This document shows positions 30,693 to 39,714 of a DNA stretch of 64,000 nt, piece after piece. The position numbers were made by a program, and so were the translations under genes. Below the pieces are notes generated by a model. The model was not told the origin of the DNA. It was given only the letters and a program-made list of their open reading frames with translations, and searched no databases. The DNA lies in NCBI RefSeq assembly GCF_001542915.1, contig NZ_LNNH01000025.1, positions 27,207 to 91,206 on the forward strand. The letters are read 5' to 3'. This stretch comes from Peribacillus simplex. Lineage in GTDB: Bacteria > Bacillota > Bacilli > Bacillales > DSM-1321. Numbering within the stretch: position 1 is the stretch's first letter; each line of letters opens with the position of its first letter.

Positions 30693-33600
30693 TACCTTAT
30701 CCCCCTATTGAAGGATTTCGTGCTTAATTTCTTGGTTCCACGATCATCCAATACTGTACCTATTAGATTTTTTTCTAAATAGATATCTGTGTTTTTATTA
30801 ACAATTTCCCTTAATAAATTTACTTGTTCAGCTAGAAAGGAAATAATTGAACCATTGTCATTGTCATTGCCTTGTGGAGGCTGTACTCCCAAAGCCCGAC
30901 CTGCCTCTGCCCACATTCCTAAGTTGTTTTTTCGATATTTTGGTTCAGAAGTAAGAACCCACTCTTTCCACCCATTCTCACCTAACTCTGCCAATTGGTG
31001 ATGATTAATTTCTCCACCTGTTGCATATTTTCTTGCACCTCTAGGTCCCCATCCTCGCTTGCCATAAGGTAAGTCTCTTCGCCATGTACTGTTATTAAAA
31101 AAAGCCAAGAGTTGATCGTAACCAGAATAAATATTATTGTGTCCTCTCATTGAATAAGCACGGAACGTTTGCGGAATGTACTGAAGTAACCCACGAGCCG
31201 GATTTCCATTCAAGGTGTTGATATCACGTACCGCAGAGCTTTGAGTAATTTTTTGATTGCCACCTGATTCCCTTTGAATTTGAGCGATGATACCATTTAA
31301 TTCAGAGCTATTTATGCTTTCTTTCATAGCTACAGCCGCTTTCATGATTTGCCCTCTCCAAGCTGATGCACCGCCTGAAATATTTGGACCTTCACCGCCG
31401 CCGCCAAATGTGAATTGACCCAGTAGCCCTTTCATCCAATTTGAACCCATATTCATCATGGAGCTAATTGGGTTTCCGGTTAACTTGTTCATCCAGCTAG
31501 GAATCACTGAGTCTTTCAAATTGAATTTTTCAAATGTTTTTCCTAAAAAGTGTTTGGGCCCTTTGAACATCCAATCAAAGTAATCACCGGTTCCTTTTTC
31601 ATATCCATTGAACCCATGACTTTTTAGAAGCATTTCGGTTTTCTTATTTGGTAAAACGCTAGTTCCTTTAGATAGGTGTCTTAACTCTGGGCCGCTGGAA
31701 CCAGAAAGATACGTACCAACTTTAGGGTCATGGATTAATTCACGGCCTTTCTCAGAAACAATGGCCATTCCGTCAGCAGGGTGCCCTCCTGAAGGGGTTC
31801 CTTTTGCATATTCAGAAGTAGTTTTTTTCTTAGGTACATGGGGTTTTAAAGTTGGAGTCGCTTTCGTTTTGCCGCCACCAAATATCCCCTTAATCCAATC
31901 AACAGCTTTTTTAATTCCGCCGACCATTTTATCCCAACCATTAAGAACCTCGCCTGTCTCCCAATTCACATCGCTAATATGATCTTTTGCTTGTGCCTTG
32001 GAAGCTTTAACGACACCCTTATGCATACTTTTGGCTTTACCAACTGCCTCGTCTCTTTTGCGTTCTGCTTCCCTGATTATTGCATCTGCTTCTTCAGCAG
32101 AAAGTGAACCTGTCTCATCACGTTCCCGAATAGCTGCAGCTACTATTTTGTTATACTTATCATTCGCTTCTTTAATTGTCCCATCTTTCGCTTTCTTACT
32201 TTCAGCTACAGTTTTGGCAGCCGTCCTTGCTGAAATAGATCCAGATTGTAGTCTTAATCTTTCCGTGATAGCTAATTGTTCTACTTCACCTTCAGACAAC
32301 GTTTTAACTGCCATATCCATCATTTGTTGTTTGATTGCTGCAATTTCTGCCTTTTCTAATTGAGATGTTTCTCGTTTTTGCTCAACAGCTCTATCCGTGA
32401 TTTCCTTAACTCTCGCTTCATACTTTTGAATTTTATCTAGTTTCTCTTGGTTAGTTGTTTCCATTTTCCCAAGCAATTCTTGTTCGTAACTATTGCTAAG
32501 CCAGCTACTTTCTTGAAATAAACCTTGAATGTGTTTAGTACTGTCTTCAAAATCCTTTTTTAAGTTGGCTGAAATTATGCCGCCCATTTTACTGAATGTA
32601 CCTACCAAATCATCTGCCATCTGTTGTGATACTGCTTTTCCTGAATAAGCTAAGAGGTTTAATTGAACAGTAGCATCGTCATTCAGCTTTTTGTATCCTA
32701 ATACTGCTTTAGCCGTTGAATCAGAAACCTTCTTACCAAACTCAGTTAACGTAGGAATCTGTTCTTCTTTAAGATGCTTATATAGCTTGTATCCACCTTG
32801 GGCAAGTAAAGTAACGCCGGTAATAGCTAAACCAACTGGACCACCAAAAGCAGCTAATCCGCCCCTTGCAAGCACTAACATGGAACCCAAGTTCTTAAAG
32901 GTTTTTGCAGCTCCAAAAACCTTAGCTCCCATGCTTGCAACACTACCTCCGCTTGTTATTGCGGTTTTACCGTACCCTAAAAGGCTTTTTCCACCTTTTA
33001 ATATTTCCGGCAGGAACATTGTCGCGATTCCTGCAACCATTCCCCACTTACCGCCAAACATAGTCATGGCACTTCCAGCAGCTGTTGCTCCTCCGCGTAC
33101 TGCACCCATTCCCTTTGTGGATTTCGCCATTGCGGCATTGGCTGTATTCATCTTGGTGGAAGCTACAACTGCAGAGTTGCCTAGTGTATTTACGGAAGAA
33201 CTCGTAAGAATTGTTTGAGTTCGGTACTTTCCTAACCAACCTATGCCAGTAGCCAATCCACCCGATACAATTCCTATGGATTTGAACAGGGCAGCCATAC
33301 CGAGTGTTATAGGTGCTATTCCGGCGGCAACCAATCCAAGAATAATCACTGTCTTTTTGGCTTCTGGACTCAAGTCAGAGAATTTGTCCCCCATTTTACC
33401 TAGCCATTCAGCTAGATCTCGAACACTCGGGGTCAATACATCTGAAACTTGAATACCAATGGATTCCATCGTCCCCATTAACGCTTCCATTGCTCCAGCG
33501 AAATTATCATTCATAATTTTAGAAGCTTTAGCAGACGCACCACTTGAGTTTTCAAGTGATTCCGTCATTTTGTCAATTTCTTTAGGACCAGCTTTCATTA

Positions 33601-34825
33601 GTGAAAGCATTCCAGATACCGCTTCTTTTCCCACAAGGCTTGCAAGTGTTGCTGCTTTCTGGGTCTCTGTTTGACCCTCCATAGAATCCGAAAGGTTTTC
33701 CACAAGTTTTGAAAGTCCTACGAAATTTCCTTCAGCGTCTGTAATAGCAATCCCCATCGTATCCATCATTTTGCTGTTTGCTTCTGATGGATTTAACAGC
33801 GAAAGCAAAGCAGAACGTAAAGTGGTTCCGGCTTGTTCACCTTTCATACCAGCGTTCGTCATTATACCGATAGATCCAGAAAGTTCTTCTAAACTGACAC
33901 CAAGTGCTGCAGCAGGAGGTCCGGCATATTTCAACGCATATTGCATGTCTGTTATATCCGCGGCTGAAGCGTTTGCTGTTTCCGCTAAAATATCAGCTAC
34001 TTCAGATGCTTTCTCCGCCTTTAAACTGAAAATATTTAAGGCTGAAGACATGACTTCAGCAGTTTGAGCCATATCGGATCCAGATGCCTCACTTGCCGCG
34101 ATAATACCCGGCATTGCTCCCATCACCTGATTCGCATCATAACCAGATTTGGACATCTCTAACATGCCCGTTGCAACCTCTGAGGCAGACTTTGTAGTAC
34201 TTGCGCCTAATTTAATAGCTTGGTCCCTCATTGCCCCTAACTGATCGCCTGTAGCTCCCGAAACGGCCTGAATCTTGCTCATTTCCTTATCAAATTTCAT
34301 TCCTGTTTTTACAGCTACTGTAGCCAAACCTGCAATAGGAGCAGTAACGGACAAAGCCATTGTCCTGCCAAACTCGCCCATTTTATTTCCTGTGCTTGAC
34401 ATATTGTTTGAAAAGGTGGACATCCCCTGGCTTGCTTTGTGCCATTTAGAATTCAATGTATCAACTTTCTTAGATGTTTCATTCAAATTGCGACCGAGGG
34501 TATTATAATAAGCAGTTGCCCGATTCAAGTTAGATCCTGCTTTTAAAGCTGCTTCACTTTCAGCACCGTGTGCCTTCGCTAATTCATCATACTTTTTCTT
34601 TAATGCCTGAACCTGTTGACCTTGTAATGCATACTGCTTCCCTAATATGACTTGTTTGCTTTTTAGAGCATCAAGTGAATTCCCATATTTGCCGAACTGG
34701 GATTGGGAAGCCTTCATTTCACTTTTTACGAGATTCATTTTTTGTAAAAGGTTTTTCTGTCCTTTGTCAAAATTTGCTCCATCCAGACCGACACGAACAA
34801 TCATGGAGCCAATCTCTTCAGCCAT
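30692..34825 (-). CDS. Tape measure protein with SLT domain
   Basis: 1377 residues; sets tail length and is ejected with DNA. An N-terminal coiled coil precedes a TP901-type core (about 140-480: SKIQAVSGATGDQLGAMRDQ, EVATGMLEMSKSGYDANQ), several hydrophobic helices (about 490-680), a long coiled coil (about 740-960) and a C-terminal transglycosylase SLT-like domain (about 1190-1290: IIAQIQRESGGNQ, ARGLLQYIPQTFRAYS). The last domain could locally open peptidoglycan at infection. The start follows CTAGGAGGTGG, which overlaps the stop of the frameshifted chaperone. Confidence 0.93.
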   Translation of the reverse strand: MAEEIGSMIVRVGLDGANFDKGQKNLLQKMNLVKSEMKASQSQFGKYGNSLDALKSKQVILGKQYALQGQQVQALKKKYDELAKAHGAESEAALKAGSNLNRATAYYNTLGRNLNETSKKVDTLNSKWHKASQGMSTFSNNMSSTGNKMGEFGRTMALSVTAPIAGLATVAVKTGMKFDKEMSKIQAVSGATGDQLGAMRDQAIKLGASTTKSASEVATGMLEMSKSGYDANQVMGAMPGIIAASEASGSDMAQTAEVMSSALNIFSLKAEKASEVADILAETANASAADITDMQYALKYAGPPAAALGVSLEELSGSIGIMTNAGMKGEQAGTTLRSALLSLLNPSEANSKMMDTMGIAITDAEGNFVGLSKLVENLSDSMEGQTETQKAATLASLVGKEAVSGMLSLMKAGPKEIDKMTESLENSSGASAKASKIMNDNFAGAMEALMGTMESIGIQVSDVLTPSVRDLAEWLGKMGDKFSDLSPEAKKTVIILGLVAAGIAPITLGMAALFKSIGIVSGGLATGIGWLGKYRTQTILTSSSVNTLGNSAVVASTKMNTANAAMAKSTKGMGAVRGGATAAGSAMTMFGGKWGMVAGIATMFLPEILKGGKSLLGYGKTAITSGGSVASMGAKVFGAAKTFKNLGSMLVLARGGLAAFGGPVGLAITGVTLLAQGGYKLYKHLKEEQIPTLTEFGKKVSDSTAKAVLGYKKLNDDATVQLNLLAYSGKAVSQQMADDLVGTFSKMGGIISANLKKDFEDSTKHIQGLFQESSWLSNSYEQELLGKMETTNQEKLDKIQKYEARVKEITDRAVEQKRETSQLEKAEIAAIKQQMMDMAVKTLSEGEVEQLAITERLRLQSGSISARTAAKTVAESKKAKDGTIKEANDKYNKIVAAAIRERDETGSLSAEEADAIIREAERKRDEAVGKAKSMHKGVVKASKAQAKDHISDVNWETGEVLNGWDKMVGGIKKAVDWIKGIFGGGKTKATPTLKPHVPKKKTTSEYAKGTPSGGHPADGMAIVSEKGRELIHDPKVGTYLSGSSGPELRHLSKGTSVLPNKKTEMLLKSHGFNGYEKGTGDYFDWMFKGPKHFLGKTFEKFNLKDSVIPSWMNKLTGNPISSMMNMGSNWMKGLLGQFTFGGGGEGPNISGGASAWRGQIMKAAVAMKESINSSELNGIIAQIQRESGGNQKITQSSAVRDINTLNGNPARGLLQYIPQTFRAYSMRGHNNIYSGYDQLLAFFNNSTWRRDLPYGKRGWGPRGARKYATGGEINHHQLAELGENGWKEWVLTSEPKYRKNNLGMWAEAGRALGVQPPQGNDNDNGSIISFLAEQVNLLREIVNKNTDIYLEKNLIGTVLDDRGTKKLSTKSFNRGIR

Positions 34826-34836
34826 ACTTCCACCTC

Positions 34837-35055
34837 CTAGAATACGGCGTCAATAGGAACCACTTTTTGATCTTTGAACCTATTTCTTTTTCTTTTGGCA
34901 GGTCCACTGTCCTTAATCTTTGTTAATGAGTGATTTAACAGTTCATAATAAAAGTGAATATCCATGTCATCCACATCTTTTAACGGCCACCCTCTTTTGT
35001 TTACAAGGTGATCATAAGTATTAAGTAAATCGTTATAAATTTGTTTTATTTGGCT
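34837..35055 (-). CDS. GT-type extension of the tail assembly chaperone (-1 frame)
   Basis: An open frame without its own start or ribosome site that runs in the -1 frame from the end of the upstream chaperone gene. It reads IYNDLLNTYDHLVNKRGWPL, then DVDDMDIHFYYELLNHSL and a basic end. The WPLKDVDDMDxxFYYELL pattern and the place between major tail protein and tape measure are those of the T half of phage G/GT chaperones, made by programmed -1 frameshifting. Likely slip area CTAGGGAAAGCCAAATAA; the exact slippery codons are not certain. Confidence 0.75.
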   Translation of the reverse strand, partial: SQIKQIYNDLLNTYDHLVNKRGWPLKDVDDMDIHFYYELLNHSLTKIKDSGPAKRKRNRFKDQKVVPIDAVF

Positions 35056-35402
35056 TTCCCTAGGTTCTCTAGGGCTTCCGCTAAAAAACTATTTTCCGCC
35101 TGTTCCATATCTTGTTTCATTTTTGAATAAGGCTTCCAACCTAAGATATCTTTTCGAATAATGTCCCAAAGAACCTCATCAACTTTTCGTGCATCCAATC
35201 CATTCTCTAATTGATCAGCTGTAAATTGTTTTTCAAAAATATCTACAATAAGTTCATACTGCTCGGTCAAAGTTGCTTCCTGATCTGATTCACCCTCTTC
35301 TAAATTTTTAAGCAACTTTAATGACTTACGGTAATATTTTGCTGATACAAATGATTGCGTGAATGTTTTTTCTTGTCCTTCTATCATCAAAGTGATTTCC
35401 AT
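35046..35402 (-). CDS. Tail assembly chaperone (G)
   Basis: 118 residues, alpha-helical and acidic (TLTEQYELIVDIFEKQFTAD, LWDIIRKDILGWK). It is placed between major tail and tape measure proteins as in most siphophages. It coats the tape measure protein during tail assembly. A -1 shift near its end yields the longer GT form (34,837-35,402). Start after GGAGGAG. Confidence 0.85.
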   Translation of the reverse strand: MEITLMIEGQEKTFTQSFVSAKYYRKSLKLLKNLEEGESDQEATLTEQYELIVDIFEKQFTADQLENGLDARKVDEVLWDIIRKDILGWKPYSKMKQDMEQAENSFLAEALENLGKAK

Positions 35403-35459
35403 ATCATTCTTCTCCTCCTAATAAACAAAAATAAAGCACTACCGAAGTAGTGCTTACCA

Positions 35460-36038
35460 TTACACGATTGGTGTATCTAATTTTGTATAATCAAAAACTT
35501 CTTCAAAAAATTCTTCTCGATAAGGAGCGAACTCTGCAACAGCAGTGTCTCCAACAATTTTAAATACCTCATCTGCATCACGACGGATAAATGTACCCTC
35601 GATTTCTTGGTTTTGGAATTCTGGTGAGTCAGTTTTTGTATTCCACTCATCAGAAGGGATAGAAAAACGGCCTTTTGTTAGCCAAACAACACGTTCATTC
35701 CCATCTGACTTATTGCCGGCAAACCCTAAAGCAAGATAAGGACCAACAGCGCTTTGTTTATATGCAATGACTCCTTTTTTAATTTCCTGACCAAGAATCT
35801 CAGCCAATACTTCCATTGGAATTTCATCCACAGTCAAACTCAATGTTGTTTCGCCAATTTGGGTCATAACATCAATTGGACCATTATCTGCGTATTGAGT
35901 TGCAGATTCTTGTGCCGTTTCTACTCCAGCTGTTATGGCTGGTGCAAATGGTTTTACAGCACCGTATGTTGCTTTTCCTTCTGAAGGATCAGTTAATAAT
36001 GGTGCATACACAAGATTACGTAAACCTACAATCGCCAT
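35460..36038 (-). CDS. Major tail protein
   Basis: 192 residues: AIVGLRNLVYAPLLTDPSEG opening, TLSLTVDEIPMEVLAEILGQ in the middle, and EGTFIRRDADEVFKIVGD in the last third, the phi13-type major tail tube pattern. It forms the hexamer rings of the tail. Strong ribosome site AGGAGGAAT. An inverted repeat (AGCACTAC/GTAGTGCT) stands just downstream at about 35,433-35,453 and could limit transcription or stabilise the mRNA. Confidence 0.9.
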   Translation of the reverse strand: MAIVGLRNLVYAPLLTDPSEGKATYGAVKPFAPAITAGVETAQESATQYADNGPIDVMTQIGETTLSLTVDEIPMEVLAEILGQEIKKGVIAYKQSAVGPYLALGFAGNKSDGNERVVWLTKGRFSIPSDEWNTKTDSPEFQNQEIEGTFIRRDADEVFKIVGDTAVAEFAPYREEFFEEVFDYTKLDTPIV

Positions 36039-36042
36039 GTAT

Positions 36043-36408
36043 TTATTCCTCCTCTAATCTCACTTTTGATGTATACCGCAGTGCTTTTCTCATCGCACCA
36101 GTGTTTTCTTCATAAAAAGAAGTCACCCCTATTCGTTTGAATTGGAGTGTCTTCATTATTTGATCTATTCTGTTTTGTAATATGTCTGGGTCACCTTTAG
36201 TCCATAGGTCAACTTGAATGGCAATGTCCGAAGCTACAGCTTTGTTATCCCGGTAATCTTCATCAGTATTATCCAGTTCTGCGACACGAATATAAGGGTA
36301 ATCATTGGAATTCTCTTTCGGTACAAACCAACGAAAAACTTTATTCCCGACCGAATCTAATAAACCATTTTCTAAAACTGAAATGACTGGAACCTCCATA
36401 TCAATCAT
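36043..36408 (-). CDS. Tail terminator/completion protein (DUF3168-like)
   Basis: 121 residues, alpha/beta: YPYIRVAELDNTDEDYRDNK, then ASDIAIQVDLWTKGDPDILQ and a C-terminal strand. This is the tail-completion fold and position (between neck and major tail proteins). Start overlaps the preceding stop (ATGA). Confidence 0.75.
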   Translation of the reverse strand: MIDMEVPVISVLENGLLDSVGNKVFRWFVPKENSNDYPYIRVAELDNTDEDYRDNKAVASDIAIQVDLWTKGDPDILQNRIDQIMKTLQFKRIGVTSFYEENTGAMRKALRYTSKVRLEEE

Positions 36409-36794
36409 AGTCCCAGCCCCTTTTTAAGCTCACTTTTTAGTTTTGCTTGTACATTATCTTTTGATAATCGTACAGAACGAAGCATAAATGGATCAGGTGG
36501 CATATAAATCGTACCGAATTCAAGGAAATGGGCTCGCCATGCTGTTTCCTTACTCGGTCCAACTTGAACGTGAGGAATCCCTTTAATTCGCTTAACTTCA
36601 CTTACCACAATGTCATCCCTAATATGAGTATGGTTAATGTCCGAAATAGATACTTCTTTATACATTGTATCTGCGAGAATCTTGCCGCCTTGCTTTATGG
36701 CAGCATTTTGAATCCTTGACCCTTTACGGCCCAATTCAATGATTCTTTTCCGGATTTCTTCCATTCCATCGACTTCTAGAGAAGTTTTAACCAC
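36405..36794 (-). CDS. HK97 gp10-like neck protein
   Basis: 129 residues: SLEVDGMEEIRKRIIELGRK, AAIKQGGKILADTM, VQVGPSKETAWRAHFLEFGT and YMPPDPFMLRSVR, the gp10 pattern with the conserved EFGT motif. GTG start (36,794) after GGAGGGTTG; it overlaps the previous stop (TAGTG). Part of the head-tail junction. Confidence 0.85.
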   Translation of the reverse strand: MVKTSLEVDGMEEIRKRIIELGRKGSRIQNAAIKQGGKILADTMYKEVSISDINHTHIRDDIVVSEVKRIKGIPHVQVGPSKETAWRAHFLEFGTIYMPPDPFMLRSVRLSKDNVQAKLKSELKKGLGL

Positions 36795-37114
36795 TAATCA
36801 ACCCTCCTACATTGTAATGAGGTCAGGTTTTTCTTACGTGTTCCATATCGCACAGGACCAATTGTGTATTCTTCGCCTTTGTATTTCAAAAGCATCCCTG
36901 GTGTTATTCCATCTTTAGGTCGGATATTAAAAAACACTTCATTTTCCAAATGAGATACAGCAGCCTCAAATAATGCACGTCCTGTGGGTTCATAACGCTC
37001 CGCCCAGCAACTGTGAAAGGGAACCCATACCATTTCATTCAGTTTGGTTTCTGGATTTTTAATCGACTTGTTTTGGCCGATTTCAATGCGGCAATCAAGC
37101 TTCGCTGGATTCAT
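36794..37114 (-). CDS. Phage head closure protein (SPP1 gp16-like)
   Basis: 106 residues: CRIEIGQNKSIKN, VPFHSCWAERYEPTGRALF, FFNIRPKDGITPGMLLKYKG and EEYTIGPV, the head closure/adaptor pattern with the conserved W-A-E. It closes the head-tail connector. ATG at 37,114 with GGTGAGG in front; an ATG at 37,126 has no ribosome site. Confidence 0.85.
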   Translation of the reverse strand: MNPAKLDCRIEIGQNKSIKNPETKLNEMVWVPFHSCWAERYEPTGRALFEAAVSHLENEVFFNIRPKDGITPGMLLKYKGEEYTIGPVRYGTRKKNLTSLQCRRVD

Positions 37115-37418
37115 GGTCCTCACCATTTAAAAGTTTTTCAATGTGTTCTTTAACAGTTACACGATTTTTCCCTGAAACTTCCTGATTAAGTAAAGACTCC
37201 AGCTCTTCTTTTGAAGTCTCTGTGGAAATTTCCTTTATAATGTCGGTTGCTTTTTTATCAAGGATTGTTTCTACGGCGGAATCAATTTCACTCCCAAGAA
37301 ACCCTTTCTTTTGAAGGAATTCTGCTCGATCTTCGCTATCCGTCTCAAAATGGCTACCAACGGCGTATGCTTCTTTTGTATTTTTATCTATAAATGCTGA
37401 TTCGACTTCATATTTCAT
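37095..37418 (-). CDS. Hypothetical structural-region protein, 107 aa
   Basis: 107 residues. An N-terminal beta-hairpin (YEVESAFIDKNTKEAYAVGS, then FETDSEDRAEFLQKKGFLG) resembles small Rho-N-like/SAP-like capsid-region proteins; the rest is helical and acidic. It lies between gp6-like connector and head closure genes. Ribosome site AGAGGTG. No firm family. Confidence 0.65.
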   Translation of the reverse strand: MKYEVESAFIDKNTKEAYAVGSHFETDSEDRAEFLQKKGFLGSEIDSAVETILDKKATDIIKEISTETSKEELESLLNQEVSGKNRVTVKEHIEKLLNGEDHESSEA

Positions 37419-37430
37419 AATAATCACCTC

Positions 37431-37685
37431 TTAGTATGTTTTTAATTGCAGAATAATAGACTGAAAGGCTATATTAAACTTCTCTATTTTTTGACTAGGA
37501 TCACGATTTTCATATTGAAGGGTAACATAAAGCATAACAGCCACCTTATATAAGGCACTGTTCTGCTCTGTCACCCCTGCATTGGTTAAGTATTCTTTTG
37601 CGGCTTCCATTAGCAAACTAATAAGAACATCATCTTCATTACCATCAATCCGTAGATATTCTTTTACTTCACTCAATTCGGGCAT
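37431..37685 (-). CDS. Head-tail connector (gp6-like)
   Basis: 84 residues: SEVKEYLRIDGNEDDVLISL, LMEAAKEYLTNAG and YKVAVMLYVTLQYENRD. This matches HK97 gp6-type connector proteins, which ring below the portal. Ribosome site AGGAGGGC. Follows capsid directly. Confidence 0.85.
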   Translation of the reverse strand: MPELSEVKEYLRIDGNEDDVLISLLMEAAKEYLTNAGVTEQNSALYKVAVMLYVTLQYENRDPSQKIEKFNIAFQSIILQLKTY

Positions 37686-37700
37686 ATACAGCCCTCCTTA

Positions 37701-38945
37701 TTAAACTTGCGGGACAACTTTAGCGATACGGAATGCAGATTTAAGCTTAATTTGATGATCCACATAGGCAGTCAAAACAAAATCTTCAATACCTGTACGA
37801 ACATTTTTGTCGCGCTCATACAATACATCTAAATCATAGTTGAAGTGAGAATATGAAAAATCTCCTACAATCGGTTCAGAGGCTGCATCAATAAACTCAA
37901 CACCTTTCCCCCAAATAGATTCAGGAGGAGCAGCAAAATAAGTGGAATTTCCGTTATTTAAGAATTTAACCACTTTTGTATAATCTGCATAGTTCATAAC
38001 AACCTTTGCATTCTCACGGTAATCCTCATGTAAATCAGCAAGAGCATTTACAACAGCTTCGTAAATATCAGCACCGTTTACAGTTTTAATGGCTGTCGCA
38101 CCAGTTTGGTAGAATGACATGTGCTCTTCTCCAGCTTTTGGTGTTTTAGCGAAAGCTATTTTCTTTTCTTTGGCAGCAAGACCGGACTCAAGGGCACGTT
38201 CCACACTTTGTACAAGATTTACGTTACTACCTCGGAGAACTGTCTCAGAAACAGGAGCAAACACCTTGAATTTATTTCGAGTGAATTTAACTACATCACC
38301 AGTGACCTTTAATTCTTTTGCAGTTTCTGTATCCGCGATGAAATCATCGTCATCTAAAGTAAACGAGATTTTAGGCACTTCAAGGTTCATTAAATTTGTG
38401 AAAGTGGAAATGTTACGTAATGGATTTTTGACCAATGGTTCCATAAGGATTTCATCAGACATGGTTGTTGGTAACAATTTCTCTCCTCCGGTATTATTAC
38501 GATCACCAAGAACGGCCATAACATCCTTTGACACAGCCTGATTACGAATAGTCGCACGAATTAATTCAGCTTTAGCTTTAATGACTTTTTGCTTCGGGTC
38601 ATTTTCTGCAGCAATTCCAAGATTTTGAATGTTTTGGTTTTCTGCGAATCTAGCTTTTTGCTCCGCTTCCAATACATCGTGTTGCTCTTTAATTACATCA
38701 AAACGAGCTTTAATGTCCTCTTTTGATTTTTGGAGGGCTTTAATATCCTCCAAGGTAGCAGTTGGGTCAATCGCCTTTTGAGAAAGTTCTCCTTCATATT
38801 TTTGGAGTTGTTGCCCAAGAGTAGCCATGTTTTGTTTTAGCTCAAAAAGAGTGCTGCCGCCGAAGTGCTGAAGGTCAAGTTTTAATAGACTTGTTACCGG
38901 TTTAAACCAATTCATTTGTAAGTTTGCGTTTTTCACATTTTTCAT
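37701..38945 (-). CDS. HK97-type major capsid protein
   Basis: 414 residues. N-terminal ~115 residues are a charged coiled coil (LQQYEGELS-like, LEDIKALQKSKEDIKARFD), the delta/scaffold domain removed during maturation. The mature part begins near residue 120 and shows LLPTTMSDEILMEPLVKNPL, FKVFAPVSETVLRGSNVNLV and YERDKNVRTGIEDFVLTAYV, all HK97 fold. It forms the icosahedral head. Upstream ClpP-like protease is the cleaving enzyme. Confidence 0.93.
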   Translation of the reverse strand: MKNVKNANLQMNWFKPVTSLLKLDLQHFGGSTLFELKQNMATLGQQLQKYEGELSQKAIDPTATLEDIKALQKSKEDIKARFDVIKEQHDVLEAEQKARFAENQNIQNLGIAAENDPKQKVIKAKAELIRATIRNQAVSKDVMAVLGDRNNTGGEKLLPTTMSDEILMEPLVKNPLRNISTFTNLMNLEVPKISFTLDDDDFIADTETAKELKVTGDVVKFTRNKFKVFAPVSETVLRGSNVNLVQSVERALESGLAAKEKKIAFAKTPKAGEEHMSFYQTGATAIKTVNGADIYEAVVNALADLHEDYRENAKVVMNYADYTKVVKFLNNGNSTYFAAPPESIWGKGVEFIDAASEPIVGDFSYSHFNYDLDVLYERDKNVRTGIEDFVLTAYVDHQIKLKSAFRIAKVVPQV

Positions 38946-38946
38946 T

Positions 38947-39714
38947 CTAAAGTCCCCCTAAAATTGTTGTTAAATAAGCTTGATTAGCTACTGATTGTTC
39001 TACAATTTGTTTTCTATATGTCATTTCTTCAGCTGAAATTGTATTCTTTTGTTCAACTATAAATAATTCACCAGGAACATCTTTATAACGATTTAATAAT
39101 TCAATATCGGCACATGCAATGGCATCCTTCGTTTCTTCTAAAACAGTGATATCAAAAAACTCAGCAGCTTCATTTGCATCCAGCCAATTATCTTTTCCAT
39201 TAAGCAATTCTTTTACTTTTTCATCAGTTAACGTGTCGGTTCCCTTTGATAAATAAGCAGGAATGCATGTTTTTGCTTCCGTTTTGTCTAACCAATCAGC
39301 CTGTTCTCTGCAATCGACCGCATTCGCACCCCAAAGTGAGATCATAGGTTTATGGATCATTAAAAATGTATTTTCGTACATATAAATATTGTCAGCCTTC
39401 ATGATTAATATGGAAGCAGCACTAGCAGCAATCCCATCCACATATGCATTTAAAACCATTCTGCTTTTCATTCTCTCGAGCTGGTTCATCATTGCTATTG
39501 TTGTAAAAACAGAACCACCTGGGGAATTGACGTACATGTTAAGTGTTTTTACAGTCATAGGTAATGCTTCTAACGATTCTTTGAATTCCGAGAGCGTTAC
39601 ATCTGCGTCATTCCACTTATAACCACTAATAATTGCTCCATAAATAAAAAGATCAGCTGACTTTTCGTCTGCTGATGCTTTCATTTCCCAATATTTATTC
39701 AGCTTCTTTTCCAC
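38947..39714 (-). CDS. ClpP-like head maturation protease
   Basis: 255 residues with the ClpP serine protease fold: NMYVNSPGGSVFTTIAMMNQ (oxyanion Gly), DGIAASAASIL (catalytic Ser about 98), then MIHKPM (catalytic His about 122) and the later Asp. Used instead of an U35-type protease to clip the capsid delta domain. GTG start after GGGGGTG. The 5' end overlaps the portal gene by 20 bases. Confidence 0.9.
   Translation of the reverse strand: MEKKLNKYWEMKASADEKSADLFIYGAIISGYKWNDADVTLSEFKESLEALPMTVKTLNMYVNSPGGSVFTTIAMMNQLERMKSRMVLNAYVDGIAASAASILIMKADNIYMYENTFLMIHKPMISLWGANAVDCREQADWLDKTEAKTCIPAYLSKGTDTLTDEKVKELLNGKDNWLDANEAAEFFDITVLEETKDAIACADIELLNRYKDVPGELFIVEQKNTISAEEMTYRKQIVEQSVANQAYLTTILGGL

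Noticed and set aside
31000-34500. Several long plus-strand frames inside the tape measure gene
   Set aside because: All are antisense shadows of the alpha-helical, Ala/Lys-rich tape measure protein without ribosome sites.
35041-35060. Lambda-type GGGAAAG slippery site
   Set aside because: In the chaperone frame the codons are GGG AAA, not GGA AAG, so the lambda heptamer is out of phase. The frameshift is kept but the site is left open.
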